A stretch of 33,040 nt of DNA from a virus. Position 1 is the stretch's first letter. Each line of letters starts with the position of its first letter. Shown here one piece after another: positions 1 through 9,889 of this stretch. The position numbers and the translations under genes are program-made. The stretch is taken from the IMG/VR virus record IMGVR_UViG_3300030061_003805, positions 2,237 to 35,276 of that record; one strand, 5' to 3'. The notes under the pieces were generated by a model. It saw only the letters and a program-made list of their open reading frames with translations, had not been told where the DNA came from and did not search any database.

Positions 1-1
1 T

Positions 2-616
2 CGATTTATGCAATCTTTTCCTGAGTATCAAGATCAAGCTTTTCCTGCTGTACCAGCTTATAGTGCTTATAATATATTTAATGGAGGTGGACATAGTGTT
101 GCAGGACAACAAGTAGGATTTAATGGAAATTATTATATTCAAGGAGATGCAAATGGTAAAATAACTGCAATAACAGGATCTTTTATTCAATGGTTACCAT
201 TTCAAGTAAAATTTGTTACAGTAACTTTAGATATATACGCAACTCCTTGTCAATTTACAAGTAGTTATACCCCAGATACAACATATTATTTTTCTGATGG
301 TTATAATCAAGGCCTTCCTAATGATTTTAGGGGTGGAGGACATGTACTTACAGGAGATCCTGGACAACCAGATTATACAGTTACAGGAACTAAACCTTTT
401 GGAGTTTATACTCAAGGTAGTTTAGATAGTCTTGTTCCAAAACCAGGTTGGTATACTTGTAAAATAACTTCCCAAGCAGCAAGTGATTGTTCAAATGAAG
501 GTGTACCTAATGTAACAATGATGTATATTGGTACTGGTGGAAGAGTAATACAATCACCAATGGCTCCACAAGAATTTAGAAGAGGACCTTGTTATCCTGA
601 TAATTTCACACCTTAA
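2..616 (+). CDS. Unknown protein, 5' end missing (probable virion surface protein)
   Basis: The reading frame is open to the left edge of the window, with two sense codons before the first ATG at position 8. The gene therefore probably begins upstream and only its C-terminal part (at least 202 residues) is present. The product is rich in Gly, Tyr, Thr, Pro and Asn, has few charged residues, and contains short beta-prone stretches. It has no signal peptide or membrane segment. I do not recognise a family. This composition, and the position directly before a collagen-like fibre gene on the same strand, fit a tail or receptor-binding structural protein. That role is inferred from context only. 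Confidence 0.6.
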   Translation, partial: RFMQSFPEYQDQAFPAVPAYSAYNIFNGGGHSVAGQQVGFNGNYYIQGDANGKITAITGSFIQWLPFQVKFVTVTLDIYATPCQFTSSYTPDTTYYFSDGYNQGLPNDFRGGGHVLTGDPGQPDYTVTGTKPFGVYTQGSLDSLVPKPGWYTCKITSQAASDCSNEGVPNVTMMYIGTGGRVIQSPMAPQEFRRGPCYPDNFTP

Positions 617-629
617 ACATTAAGTTTAA
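613..629 (+). other. AT-rich hairpin TTAAAC/GTTTAA straddling a stop codon
   Basis: TTAAAC (613-618) and GTTTAA (624-629) form a perfect 6-bp stem around a 5-nt loop. The hairpin includes the TAA stop of the upstream gene. No U-tract follows, so it is not a classical intrinsic terminator. The same stem recurs at 16007-16022. The rest of the 126-bp gap (to 742) is AT-rich and holds no gene I can support. Confidence 0.3.
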
Positions 630-742
630 AATTACTTGTAATCCTTTAATTTTCTCACTACATTATAATATGTATAACTATATTATAGGCCTTAACGGAA
701 GTGGGCTCATTTTGAGTAACCAACCATAATAAAAATATTGAC

Positions 743-3700
743 ATGCCAAACTGGAAAAAAGTAATTGTTTCGGGAAGTAACGCTGATGTAAATGGATTAT
801 CAGCAAAATCATATAATTTGGTTCCGACAGGTTCCGGTTCATCTCCTAACTTACCATATAGTATTCCCTTTGTAACTTCAGGTAGTTTATCTTCATCAAT
901 TTATGTAGATAATCAAGCTCAAATAGTTTGGTATCCAGCAGGCAGTCTTAACGTTACAGGTAATTTACAATTAGGAGATAAACCTGATGGAACACGTAGT
1001 TACTTCTCAGGTAGTGATGCAGTATTATCAAGGACTATAACAGGAAGCACAGTACAAATAGGAGGAATACCAGCAGGTAGTTCTGAAACTAAAATTGTAG
1101 TTGTTAATGATGCTGGTAGTACATTTTATAGAACAGATTTAGATTTACAAGGTGCACAAGGAGCAACTGGACCTACAGGTGCTCAAGGTGGACAAGGTAC
1201 AACTGGTACTCAAGGTACTACAGGTACAAAAGGTGCTCAAGGTGATTTAGGACCAACTGGACCACAAGGAAGTAAAGGCCAAAAAGGAGAAGGAGGAGCT
1301 ACAGGACCACAAGGATCTAAAGGTGATCAAGGTGATACTGGACCTCAAGGTTCACAAGGAACAACTGGAGCTCAAGGTGATGCAGGACCAACAGGACCTA
1401 CAGGAGCACAAGGTACAGCAGGTACTAATGGTAGTCAAGGTGCTACAGGTGCAACAGGTCCACAAGGTGGAACTGGTCCACAAGGTGCTAAAGGAGCTGC
1501 TGGTGATAAAGGAGATACTGGATCAACTGGACCTCAAGGTTCACAAGGTACTACAGGACCAACAGGTCCTAAAGGTGCACAAGGTGATCAAGGTGATACT
1601 GGACCACAAGGTACAACTGGTACTCAAGGTGCAACTGGATCAACTGGTCCACAAGGTGCAAAAGGAGATACTGGATCAACTGGACCTACAGGACCACAAG
1701 GTGCTAAAGGTGCTACTGGAGCTCAAGGTTCACAAGGTGAAACAGGTGATACTGGAGCAACAGGACCAACTGGACCTCAAGGAAGTAAAGGACAAAAAGG
1801 TGAAATAGGAAATACTGGACCTCAAGGTTCAAAAGGACAAAAAGGTGAAGTAGGAGCTACAGGACCACAAGGTTCAAAAGGAGATACTGGAGCAACTGGT
1901 CCACAAGGTGCTAAAGGTGATGTTGGACCAACTGGTTCACAAGGAGCAACAGGTACTCAAGGTACTACAGGTGCACAAGGAGCTAAAGGAGCAGTAGGAC
2001 CAACTGGTTCACAAGGTACAACTGGTACTCAAGGTGAAACAGGTGCAACTGGATCAACTGGACCTACAGGTTCTCAAGGTGCAACAGGTGGAACAGGACC
2101 TCAAGGTTCAAAAGGACAAAAAGGTGAACAAGGTGTAACTGGTGATACAGGACCACAAGGAGCTAAAGGTGATACTGGAGCTCAAGGTTCACAAGGAGCA
2201 ACTGGCCAAAAAGGACAAAAAGGACAAACTGGAGCACAAGGTGCTAAAGGTGATACTGGTACAACTGGTACTCAGGGTACTACAGGTGCAACAGGTCCAC
2301 AAGGAGATAAAGGACAAAAAGGTGAAGTAGGATCTACTGGACCTCAAGGAGCTAAAGGTGCTACTGGACCTCAAGGTTCACAAGGAGCAACTGGTCAAAA
2401 AGGACAAAAAGGACAAAAAGGAGAAGTTGGGTCACAAGGTGCAACAGGTACACAAGGTACAGATGGTAACTTTGGTGGTAACTCATTTGATTATACTTTC
2501 TCTACTAGTAATTCAGCAACAGACCCAGGAACAGGAAATATAAGATTAAATTTCTCAGCTACACCATCACAAAGAGAAGCTACAAAAGCTTACATGAGTC
2601 AAGATGATGATGGTGGTAATTCAATAGAATCAACACTTGAAACATTAGATAGTGTTACTTCAGCAATTAAAGGTCATATTAGAATATCTAATAGAACAGA
2701 TGCTAGCCAATTTATAACATGGGCTATTACAGATTTAACAGATAATGGTTCATGGTGGACATTAGATATATCAAATGAAGCATACTCAGCTAATAACCCA
2801 TTCTCAAATAACGAAGATATTATTTGTTCATTTGTAGCAGTTGGTGATCAAGGAGATAAAGGACAAAAAGGACAAACTGGTGCAACTGGTTCTACAGGAC
2901 CTCAAGGAACAACTGGTTCAACTGGACCTCAAGGTTCACAAGGAGCAACTGGTGCTCAAGGAGCTAAAGGAAATACAGGTTCACAAGGTGCAGTAGGACA
3001 AAAAGGTGCTACTGGTTCTACAGGACCTCAAGGTTCACAAGGTACTACAGGTACTACAGGACCACAAGGTTCAAAAGGAGATACTGGAGCAACTGGACCT
3101 CAAGGTGCAAAAGGTGATACTGGAGCTCAAGGTGGGACAGGACCTCAAGGTGCTAAAGGACAAAAAGGTCAAACAGGTAATACTGGACCTACAGGTCCTC
3201 AAGGAGCAACTGGTTCAACTGGGCCTCAAGGAGCTAAAGGTGCTGTTGGTCCAACAGGACCACAAGGTGCAAAAGGTGCTACTGGAGCTCAAGGTGGAAC
3301 TGGTACACAAGGAACAACTGGAGCAACAGGTCCTCAAGGAGCTAAAGGTAATACTGGATCAACTGGCCCTACAGGTTCACAAGGTACTACAGGTGCAACA
3401 GGTCCACAAGGTGGAACTGGTCCACAAGGTGCTAAAGGAGCAACTGGAGCTCAAGGTGGGACAGGACCTCAAGGTTCAAAAGGACAAAAAGGTCAAACTG
3501 GAAATACAGGACCTACAGGTCCACAAGGTACTACTGGTGCAACAGGACCACAAGGTGCAAAAGGAAATACAGGAGGTACAGGCCCACAAGGTGCAACAGG
3601 TGCTCAAGGTGGTGGAGGTGCTCAAGGTGCTAAAGGTAATACTGGAGCAACTGGACCTCAAGGTACTACAGGTGCACAAGGTGGACAAGGAGGCCAAGGT

Positions 3701-4468
3701 GCTAAGGGACAAAAAGGACAAACAGGTAATACTGGTCCACAAGGTACTACAGGTGCACAAGGTGGACAAGGAGGCCAAGGTGCTAAAGGTCAGAAAGGAC
3801 AAAAAGGACAAACTGGTGGACAAGGAGGCCAAGGTGCTAAAGGACAAAAAGGACAAACAGGTAATACAGGACCTCAAGGTGCAACAGGTGCTCAAGGTGG
3901 TGGAGGTGCTACAGGTCCACAAGGTGCAACAGGTGCACAAGGTGGACAAGGAGGCCAAGGTGCTAAGGGACAAAAAGGACAAAAAGGACAACAAGGTATT
4001 GGAGGTGTAACAGGACCTCAAGGTGCAACAGGTGCTCAAGGTGGTGGAGGTGCTAAGGGACAAAAAGGACAAACTGGTGCAACAGGTACATCAAATACCT
4101 ATGCAACTGCAATGAACCAATATGTTAATACTAATTCAACAGTACAATTTGCATTAGTAAGATCAACAGGGGATGTCGTAGCATATTATTCTTCAGATGA
4201 AAGATTAAAAGATAATATGAAACCATTAGTTGGTGCCTTAGATAACTTAGTTAAATTAAATGGATATGAATTTGATTGGAACTCAAATCAAGTAGTTTAT
4301 AAAGGACATGATATTGGAGTTAGTGCCCAAGAAATACAAAAATTCTATCCAGAATTAGTTGAAAAAAGAGAAGATGGATATTTAGCTGTTAAATATGAAA
4401 AATTAGTAGCAGTATTAATTGCAGCAATTAAAGACTTAAATAATAAAATCGAAAATTTAAATAAATAA
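743..4468 (+). CDS. Collagen-like phage fibre protein with C-terminal peptidase S74 chaperone domain
   Basis: The 1241-residue protein has five parts. Residues 1-136 are a non-collagenous N-terminal head. Residues 137-575 are an almost perfect Gly-X-Y repeat. Residues 576-700 are a globular insert with a pattern I recognise from marine phage collagen-like fibres (SFDYTFSTS..., IKGHIRISN...). Residues 701-1115 are a second Gly-X-Y block. A short linker leads to an S74 domain at 1150-1241, starting SSDERLKDN and containing [16 protein letters not shown]74 domains trimerise fibre proteins and then usually cut themselves off at the Ser-Asp near their start. Lys occupies the Y position about 55 times (Q/A/S/D-K-G), Thr is common at Y, and Pro appears only at X. 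The protein probably forms a long trimeric fibre. No Shine-Dalgarno sequence precedes the start. Confidence 0.93.
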   Translation: MPNWKKVIVSGSNADVNGLSAKSYNLVPTGSGSSPNLPYSIPFVTSGSLSSSIYVDNQAQIVWYPAGSLNVTGNLQLGDKPDGTRSYFSGSDAVLSRTITGSTVQIGGIPAGSSETKIVVVNDAGSTFYRTDLDLQGAQGATGPTGAQGGQGTTGTQGTTGTKGAQGDLGPTGPQGSKGQKGEGGATGPQGSKGDQGDTGPQGSQGTTGAQGDAGPTGPTGAQGTAGTNGSQGATGATGPQGGTGPQGAKGAAGDKGDTGSTGPQGSQGTTGPTGPKGAQGDQGDTGPQGTTGTQGATGSTGPQGAKGDTGSTGPTGPQGAKGATGAQGSQGETGDTGATGPTGPQGSKGQKGEIGNTGPQGSKGQKGEVGATGPQGSKGDTGATGPQGAKGDVGPTGSQGATGTQGTTGAQGAKGAVGPTGSQGTTGTQGETGATGSTGPTGSQGATGGTGPQGSKGQKGEQGVTGDTGPQGAKGDTGAQGSQGATGQKGQKGQTGAQGAKGDTGTTGTQGTTGATGPQGDKGQKGEVGSTGPQGAKGATGPQGSQGATGQKGQKGQKGEVGSQGATGTQGTDGNFGGNSFDYTFSTSNSATDPGTGNIRLNFSATPSQREATKAYMSQDDDGGNSIESTLETLDSVTSAIKGHIRISNRTDASQFITWAITDLTDNGSWWTLDISNEAYSANNPFSNNEDIICSFVAVGDQGDKGQKGQTGATGSTGPQGTTGSTGPQGSQGATGAQGAKGNTGSQGAVGQKGATGSTGPQGSQGTTGTTGPQGSKGDTGATGPQGAKGDTGAQGGTGPQGAKGQKGQTGNTGPTGPQGATGSTGPQGAKGAVGPTGPQGAKGATGAQGGTGTQGTTGATGPQGAKGNTGSTGPTGSQGTTGATGPQGGTGPQGAKGATGAQGGTGPQGSKGQKGQTGNTGPTGPQGTTGATGPQGAKGNTGGTGPQGATGAQGGGGAQGAKGNTGATGPQGTTGAQGGQGGQGAKGQKGQTGNTGPQGTTGAQGGQGGQGAKGQKGQKGQTGGQGGQGAKGQKGQTGNTGPQGATGAQGGGGATGPQGATGAQGGQGGQGAKGQKGQKGQQGIGGVTGPQGATGAQGGGGAKGQKGQTGATGTSNTYATAMNQYVNTNSTVQFALVRSTGDVVAYYSSDERLKDNMKPLVGALDNLVKLNGYEFDWNSNQVVYKGHDIGVSAQEIQKFYPELVEKREDGYLAVKYEKLVAVLIAAIKDLNNKIENLNK
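1151..2467 (+). repeat. Collagen-like Gly-X-Y coding repeat, block 1
   Basis: An uninterrupted 9-bp-period repeat encodes about 146 Gly-X-Y triplets dominated by [15 protein letters not shown] and GPT. The codons are restricted (GGT/GGA, CAA, AAA, ACT/ACA). This produces long spurious open frames in other frames and on the minus strand. Confidence 0.95.
2843..4087 (+). repeat. Collagen-like Gly-X-Y coding repeat, block 2, with longer direct repeats
   Basis: About 138 Gly-X-Y triplets. The 3' half contains longer identical units. 3660-3705 equals 3741-3786 (46 nt, offset 81), and 3670-3720 equals 3931-3981 (51 nt, offset 261). Both offsets are multiples of 9, so the triplet phase is kept. This is the signature of recent slippage or unequal recombination within the fibre gene. 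Confidence 0.9.
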
Positions 4469-4472
4469 AACA

Positions 4473-5015
4473 ATGGGATTTAAAGTTACAAGAGATGTAG
4501 AATTTCATAACGGTGCAAGTGTTGATGAATTTTACGTAAGAATTGAAGATTACAAACTAGAAAAACATTCTGGTATGATTAGAACTTTTTCTAATATCTT
4601 TACAAGTAGGGATGGAGCACAAAAAGCTATACCTGAATTTATTGAAGATCTTCAATCAAATGATGCATCAGCTCAATTACCTCCATCTATGTCATATGAT
4701 GGACAACAATATTGGATAGAACAAATTCAATATTTTCCAATAACAGAAAGTGTAGATGTTGAAGTAACAACTTATTCCTCTTCATTTGAAGATAGAGAAG
4801 TTGAATATGTTGATTTTGATGCTGACGGAAATGAAATTATATCAACAAGAACAGAATCAATCGAAACAGTGACTACAGGTAGTGATACCGTTCAAAAATC
4901 AAGATTTAAACCCGACCTTATTACAGGTAGTATATTTGAACATGCTTATTCAAGATTAAAGGATCATTACACTGGAATCTTTGGAAGTGATAGCATAACA
5001 GATATACTAGAGTAA
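4473..5015 (+). CDS. Unknown protein in the fibre/structural cluster
   Basis: A 180-residue protein starting 4 nt after the collagen gene's stop, so probably co-transcribed with it. It is acidic, soluble and rich in Ser/Thr/Glu, with no signal peptide or membrane segment. The central part (about 95-145) alternates polar and hydrophobic residues and looks beta-stranded. The C-terminus (FKPDLITGSIFEHAYSRLKDHY) looks helical. I do not recognise a family. A tail, fibre-attachment or baseplate component is a reasonable guess from position alone. Confidence 0.65.
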   Translation: MGFKVTRDVEFHNGASVDEFYVRIEDYKLEKHSGMIRTFSNIFTSRDGAQKAIPEFIEDLQSNDASAQLPPSMSYDGQQYWIEQIQYFPITESVDVEVTTYSSSFEDREVEYVDFDADGNEIISTRTESIETVTTGSDTVQKSRFKPDLITGSIFEHAYSRLKDHYTGIFGSDSITDILE

Positions 5016-5016
5016 T

Positions 5017-5577
5017 ATGGGATGGGATACTACATCATATGGAAATAATAACATACCTGTAGGTTCAAGTTTAGGAACTTGTTATGGGATGTATAATAAT
5101 GCCTTTATAACCAATACAGGTTGGCCAGGAGGAACATCAAACCATAGTATGTGTGAGTGGTTAAATACTTATAATTGTTCTAACACTCTATTTAAAGCAG
5201 TCCCTTACGTTTATTGTACAAATAAAAAATCAGGAGGTAATCAATGTAATTTATGTGCTGGTTTTATTAGAAATGAAGATAGAAGATTTTATTTTGGTGT
5301 AAATTGTCAATCAGGTAAAGGAACAATTACAGCATATTCCCCATTACCAACCCAATCTGGTACGTCAATAGCAGGGTATAAAAATAATGTAATGTCTAAT
5401 GATAGAACCTATATAACCCTAATGGCAGCTGCAGCTTATGGTTATGTATTTGCAGCTTGGAGATATAATACAGTTAGTGGAACTTATTGGAATAACAGTA
5501 GTATGACTAATGTATATCATAATTCAACAAATATAATGAATGGAGCAGTTCAAAACTTTTGGGCTCAATTTTTATAA
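5017..5577 (+). CDS. Cys/Trp/Tyr-rich structural protein, paralogue 1
   Basis: A 186-residue protein starting one base after the previous stop. It is unusually rich in Asn, Tyr, Gly, Trp and Cys for a phage cytoplasmic protein (eight Cys). The C-terminal half has FYFGVNCQSGKGTITAYSP, then YITLMAAAAYGYVFAAWRY. The second stretch resembles the core of an InlB-type B-repeat (xxLxAxxxxGYxFxxWxxxxG). The next gene carries the same order of motifs, so the two look paralogous. An extracellular adhesive or baseplate decoration role is inferred from composition and neighbours. Confidence 0.65.
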   Translation: MGWDTTSYGNNNIPVGSSLGTCYGMYNNAFITNTGWPGGTSNHSMCEWLNTYNCSNTLFKAVPYVYCTNKKSGGNQCNLCAGFIRNEDRRFYFGVNCQSGKGTITAYSPLPTQSGTSIAGYKNNVMSNDRTYITLMAAAAYGYVFAAWRYNTVSGTYWNNSSMTNVYHNSTNIMNGAVQNFWAQFL

Positions 5578-5586
5578 AATAATGAT

Positions 5587-6327
5587 ATGTCGGCAGATAA
5601 TTGGTATTATAACGGAGCAGGAAATCTACAACTTGCTTATTATGGTGAACAAGCCACTTGTGGTTGGTTTAAATCCATTGCCTTTTCAGGATCAGGACTA
5701 ATAAATGGTTGTGATTATAATGGTTTAAAATATACAACAGGACTTTATAATTCTTGCTGGAAAGCTAGAGTAGGATGGGACCCAACTGCGGAATTATCAT
5801 TATGTAAAATGTATAGAGCATGGTATAACGGAGCAAATGATGATACAAATACTCAACCAACCCCAAATTCATATTTAAACACTCCAGATCAATACAATAG
5901 CAGTACCCAAGCGGGATGTTGTTTTGGTGCTGGTCTTTTATTTACTAGGTCAAGAATTTATTTTGGATTACAGGTAAATGATTCTAGTAGGGGAACAATA
6001 AGAGTAACTGAACCTTGGTTTAAAGGTCCTGCTGGAGGTGGGAGACAAGCTTACCTTACCTCATTCGGTGGTACTGGTACTATTGGTGGATTAAGAAATA
6101 GTGTTGCATTAGGTGGAGCAACTAACAGTTATAATAGTGGTGCAGTAGCAAACAGTTATGTTAGATTAACAGCTTTTAATACTTATCCATATACATTTAG
6201 TGCTTGGAGAATGAATAGCGCAACTGGAACAGCTCTTTCTACAAGTGATGATTATAATTTTTATCCTTTAACTTTAGACCCCTCAGATTTAGCATCATTA
6301 ACAACAGTATATGGTGTATTTAGTTAA
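5587..6327 (+). CDS. Cys/Trp/Tyr-rich structural protein, paralogue 2
   Basis: A 246-residue protein related to its upstream neighbour. Shared landmarks are R-x-R-x-Y/F-FG (IYFGLQVND), GTIRVTEP (versus GTITAYSP), a (K/R)NxV motif, and a C-terminal YVRLTAFNTYPYTFSAWRM with SATGTA (versus YITLMAAAAYGYVFAAWRY with VSGTY). The extra length lies mainly in a Gly/Ser-rich central segment and the N-terminal half. It is Cys-rich and has no signal peptide, like its partner. The pair closes the structural cluster just before the glycosyltransferase cassette. It is likely exposed on the virion; the exact role is unknown. Confidence 0.65.
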   Translation: MSADNWYYNGAGNLQLAYYGEQATCGWFKSIAFSGSGLINGCDYNGLKYTTGLYNSCWKARVGWDPTAELSLCKMYRAWYNGANDDTNTQPTPNSYLNTPDQYNSSTQAGCCFGAGLLFTRSRIYFGLQVNDSSRGTIRVTEPWFKGPAGGGRQAYLTSFGGTGTIGGLRNSVALGGATNSYNSGAVANSYVRLTAFNTYPYTFSAWRMNSATGTALSTSDDYNFYPLTLDPSDLASLTTVYGVFS

Positions 6328-6346
6328 AATGAATTAAATAGGTTTT

Positions 6347-7273
6347 ATGGAAACAATTTGGGTTTTAGAAAATGTCAAAAAAGACAAGTTATTTTATAAT
6401 AAATTACAACTTACATTATTAGTAGCATCTATTTCTTTATGGAGGAGATATCATCCTGACCATAGTACTGTATTATATTGTGATAATTTAACGTATAAAA
6501 CGTTAGATAAATTAGAAATACTCCATTTATGGCATGATATACGAGAATTAGAATACCCAAATAATATAGACAGAGAAATTTTCTGGTCAGGTTGTAAAAC
6601 AAAAATTATAAGTGAAACTAAAATTCCTATAATTGTAGTAGATCATGATTTCTTAATAAGAAAAAATATAGATGAACATTTTAATAATAAAGTTTTATAT
6701 TCTTATGATGAAATAGCTAGTAATTGGTATCCACCTGAATGGGATCCTTATGCTAAACAAATACCATTTGAAAGAGTTACAGATAGAGCAGCTAATGTAT
6801 CTTTATTTTATCTACCGGATCCAGAATTTGCAAACAAATATGGTAAACAAGTATTAGAAAACCATCAAATATTAACTAAATTACGTAAAAATCTACCTCC
6901 TCATAAAAAACAAGATATTACTACTAACCATATGATTTTATCTGAACAATTTATGTTAAAACAATGGTTAGTAAAAAATAAAATTCCCCATCAAACTTTA
7001 TCAGATTTAGTTTGGGATTGTAAAAAACCAATGGGTTTATCTCAATCTGATAATATAAAAGCTGAACAAGGTATTTGGAATAGTAAAGAATGTTCATTAT
7101 ATTATAAGCACTATGGTGTTGAAGAAAGACAATTAAGGGAAAAATATTTAAGAAATATTACTGGTGAATACCAAGAAAATATGAATTATTTGCAAAGATG
7201 TATTCGAGCAGGTAAATTAGTAGATTATGATGATTTTTATAATAATTTAAGACGAGATATACATGAACATTAA
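6347..7273 (+). CDS. Putative glycosyltransferase (GT-A-like, DHD motif)
   Basis: The 308-residue first gene of the modification cassette. The N-terminus has alternating hydrophobic strands and helices, followed by KIPIIVVDHDFLIRKN with Asp-His-Asp at 99-101. This placement matches the DxD metal/nucleotide-sugar site of GT-A glycosyltransferases. The C-terminal half is rich in aromatic and charged residues (SEQFMLKQWLVKN, KECSLYYKHYGVEERQ). It overlaps the next gene by 11 bp. I cannot name the GT family. The assignment rests on the motif, the fold-like pattern and the cluster of recognisable glycosyltransferases. Confidence 0.55.
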   Translation: METIWVLENVKKDKLFYNKLQLTLLVASISLWRRYHPDHSTVLYCDNLTYKTLDKLEILHLWHDIRELEYPNNIDREIFWSGCKTKIISETKIPIIVVDHDFLIRKNIDEHFNNKVLYSYDEIASNWYPPEWDPYAKQIPFERVTDRAANVSLFYLPDPEFANKYGKQVLENHQILTKLRKNLPPHKKQDITTNHMILSEQFMLKQWLVKNKIPHQTLSDLVWDCKKPMGLSQSDNIKAEQGIWNSKECSLYYKHYGVEERQLREKYLRNITGEYQENMNYLQRCIRAGKLVDYDDFYNNLRRDIHEH

Positions 7274-8153
7274 TTTAGGTGTTGATCACATATATGTTAT
7301 CAATTTAGAAAGACATAAAAAAAGAAAATTAAGGATGATTAAACAATTTGATAAATTGGGCATCCAAAATTATGAATTTATCACTGCTATAGATGGAAAA
7401 GAGGAAAAATTTTCAATTCCTCAATTAATTAAAGATGGAATTTTAAATAAATTCTTTATTGATCCTGTAGGTTGTTTTACATATAATATTATAGCTTGTG
7501 CTTTATCTCATAGAAAAGCTATCGGTACATTTTTAAAATCATCACATAATACTTGTTTAATATTAGAAGATGATGTTGTTTTTGATCCTTATTTTTTTGA
7601 ATATAGTCTAACTGGAGGTTTTGATTTATTTAAAAAACAAATAAAAGATAGTAAAGCAGATATAGTAATTTGGGGCAAACAAAAAATATTCGAAATTAAA
7701 GGAATACAAACAAAATACTCAGAATTGTTATGTAAATCCTATAAAAATCCATGGTCTGCCCATGCTTATCAAATTAATAAACAATCAGCATCCAAAATGT
7801 TTGAACAATATTTACCTTTAAAATATGCAGCTGATACTTATTTAGATTTTGGTGGTTTTTATACTTTAACTAGTAAATATAGTATACTTCAACAATCACA
7901 AGGAACATACGATCAAACAATTATTGAAGGACTTTATGAATCTATACATCATATGAATTGCACTCATGGTGATTTTGATAGTGCAACGCAACCAGATAGA
8001 TTTTTAGGGTTACAATATTTTTGGACAGATCCTGATATGCCTATAGATTATATTACGAGAAGAACTATTAAAACCCCAAGTGGATTCCCAATTAGAGATT
8101 GTAGTGTAATATATTTTAAAACAGATGAAAGCAGTACACGTAAATTGGACTAA
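7263..8153 (+). CDS. Glycosyltransferase family 25 protein
   Basis: A 296-residue protein with the classic GT25 opening: IYVINLERHKKRKLRMIKQFDKLG at about 10-33, then FITAIDGKE. CALSHRKAIGTFLKSS leads into LILEDDVVFDP, with Glu-Asp-Asp at 102-104. GT25 includes bacterial LPS galactosyltransferases (LgtB/Lex2B) and the animal procollagen galactosyltransferases. The substrate here is unknown; candidates are a virion glycan, a cell-surface glycan or the collagen-like fibre upstream. It overlaps both neighbours (11 bp and 29 bp), so translational coupling is likely. Confidence 0.85.
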   Translation: MNINLGVDHIYVINLERHKKRKLRMIKQFDKLGIQNYEFITAIDGKEEKFSIPQLIKDGILNKFFIDPVGCFTYNIIACALSHRKAIGTFLKSSHNTCLILEDDVVFDPYFFEYSLTGGFDLFKKQIKDSKADIVIWGKQKIFEIKGIQTKYSELLCKSYKNPWSAHAYQINKQSASKMFEQYLPLKYAADTYLDFGGFYTLTSKYSILQQSQGTYDQTIIEGLYESIHHMNCTHGDFDSATQPDRFLGLQYFWTDPDMPIDYITRRTIKTPSGFPIRDCSVIYFKTDESSTRKLD

Positions 8154-9117
8154 ACCTTATTTTGGAAGACAAAGGTTAAGAGGTCATGGGTTTGAAATAA
8201 TGAAAAATTCAACTTCAAATACCTATGAATTAACTGATTTTCAAATATTATATACAATGTTTTCTATAGCTACTTGGAAATATTGGAATGGTCCTATTAA
8301 ATTATACACTGATACAGTTGGAGCTAATTATTATCAATCTGTTGGTATTTTAAACATGTATGATGAAGTTGATGTTAAATTTTTAAACGGTTACTCCAAA
8401 TCAAATATAGATGCTGCTTATTTTTGGACTAGTGGTAAAATTAAATGTTTAGCTAATATGGTTGAACCTTTTGTATTCCTAGACCAGGATATGATTATAA
8501 ATCAAAAATTACCTGATTGGTCTTATGCTAATGATTTAACAATAGCACATTGGGAAATAGGTAGAGGTTATTATTATTTTGATAAAGAAAAATATGAAAA
8601 AGAAATTACCCATGTGCCTTGGATTGAAAATTATAATATAAATGATTGGTCTCCAAATACATCCTATCTACAATTTAATAACCCAGATGTAATAAAAAAA
8701 TATCATGAATGGCACAAAAAATTAGTAACAACTAATGGAGAACATATACCAGAATGGTTTTGGTTATTAACAGACCAAGGTATTTTAGGTCATATTATAA
8801 GAGAAAATAATTATAAAGTAAATACATTAACACAAAAAATAGCTTTAGCACATCATAATAGATATGATGATGAATATGAAGACAGATATAAAGGTAAAGC
8901 GGAAAAATGGTATAAACCTTTAAATACAAATGATGATAAAGAAATACTCCACCATCATGTTTGGTTAGATAAAATAGGATATAATATAGATAAAAATAAA
9001 TATAATAAGTTAACTAACTTTTGGTTTAAAACGTTAATAGAAAGGCATGGTTATGGTGGAAATTTAAATAACGACATATTTAAAAAATATTGGGATGAGT
9101 ACAATAAAAATAATTAG
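8125..9117 (+). CDS. Putative glycosyltransferase (GT-A-like, DQD motif)
   Basis: A 330-residue protein. After the N-terminal region, FSIATWKYWNGPIKLYTDTVGANYY and then MVEPFVFLDQDMIINQ (Asp-Gln-Asp at 120-122) follow the strand-loop-DxD layout of GT-A transferases. The C-terminal half holds many His/Trp residues (HHVWLDKIGY). Its organisation resembles the first cassette gene (DHD motif), although the sequences are well diverged. It starts 29 bp inside the preceding GT25 gene. The family is not identified with certainty; the function is inferred from motif and cassette. Confidence 0.55.
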   Translation: MKAVHVNWTKPYFGRQRLRGHGFEIMKNSTSNTYELTDFQILYTMFSIATWKYWNGPIKLYTDTVGANYYQSVGILNMYDEVDVKFLNGYSKSNIDAAYFWTSGKIKCLANMVEPFVFLDQDMIINQKLPDWSYANDLTIAHWEIGRGYYYFDKEKYEKEITHVPWIENYNINDWSPNTSYLQFNNPDVIKKYHEWHKKLVTTNGEHIPEWFWLLTDQGILGHIIRENNYKVNTLTQKIALAHHNRYDDEYEDRYKGKAEKWYKPLNTNDDKEILHHHVWLDKIGYNIDKNKYNKLTNFWFKTLIERHGYGGNLNNDIFKKYWDEYNKNN

Positions 9118-9889
9118 GTCTTTATGGGGTTATCGTGATCATACTTACAATGAAATACCCCCTGTACCTACACATCCAAATGAAATAGTATATGTTTGGG
9201 GTAGGGAAAATGAAGCTATGTTAAAAGAACGTGGTTTTGAAACCAGATATGTAGAAGAAGAAACATCACCTTTTGCTTATGAAGTATTAGAATTAATATA
9301 CGAAAGAAAATTAATTGCTTTAGATTTAGCATTAAAAGAATTTGGTGAGGTAATTATGTTAGATTGGGATTGTTATGTATTAAGACCATTTGATAAAGAA
9401 TTTTTACAAGAATTACGTAAAAAACCTATACAAATACCATTATATATTCAACATGAAAATTGTTATGATGCATTATATGAGTCAATACCTAAAGACCATC
9501 CTGTATTTAATAATCCTGATGAACATAATCAAATAGAAAATCATTTAAGAATTATTACTAAAGGATTTTTAAAATGGCATTGGAAATGGGAAAATGGATT
9601 AGTGAGCCCTAATTTTGGGTTTGTATATAGTAGAGATATAACTTTAGGAGAAAAACTAATTAAAATAGCAGTTGATAATAATATAGAAGGATGTGTTGAA
9701 GAACATGCAACTTTTCTATATACAGATTGCACATTAGATGAATATATTAAAACATATCAACCTACTTGTACTTATGGTGTATCAAATAGAGCACTAAAAA
9801 ATGGTAGTAAAGTATCTAAACTACAAAAGAAATTTAATGATTATATGGATACACAATTAAAAATGGATTTATATTGTGAGCATATCTAA
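9095..9889 (+). CDS. Putative glycosyltransferase with DWDC motif, paralogue A
   Basis: A 264-residue protein. It opens IKIIRSLWG and has EIVYVWGRENEAMLKERGF, KLIALDLALKEFGEVIMLDWDC (Asp-Trp-Asp at 90-92), GLVSPNFGFVYSRD and CVEEHATFLYTDCTLDEYI. DWDC preceded by a hydrophobic strand looks like a GT-A metal-binding site. The downstream gene repeats every one of these motifs in the same order, so the pair arose by tandem duplication. It overlaps the preceding gene by 23 bp. Sugar donor and acceptor are unknown. Confidence 0.6.
   Translation: MSTIKIIRSLWGYRDHTYNEIPPVPTHPNEIVYVWGRENEAMLKERGFETRYVEEETSPFAYEVLELIYERKLIALDLALKEFGEVIMLDWDCYVLRPFDKEFLQELRKKPIQIPLYIQHENCYDALYESIPKDHPVFNNPDEHNQIENHLRIITKGFLKWHWKWENGLVSPNFGFVYSRDITLGEKLIKIAVDNNIEGCVEEHATFLYTDCTLDEYIKTYQPTCTYGVSNRALKNGSKVSKLQKKFNDYMDTQLKMDLYCEHI

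Noticed and set aside
617-742. tRNA-like or riboswitch structure before the collagen gene
   Set aside because: Only a 4-bp CTCA/TGAG hairpin and the TTAAAC stem are visible. There is no cloverleaf.
1323-4072. Many long open frames in other frames and on the minus strand inside the collagen gene, including one of 334 codons
   Set aside because: They consist of low-complexity V/L/K/H/Q or S/T/C strings that arise from shifted GGT/CAA/ACA codons, and they track the repeat period.
1151-4087. Short-period repeats resembling a CRISPR array
   Set aside because: The 9-base period is the coding repeat of Gly-X-Y triplets. There is no repeat-spacer structure.
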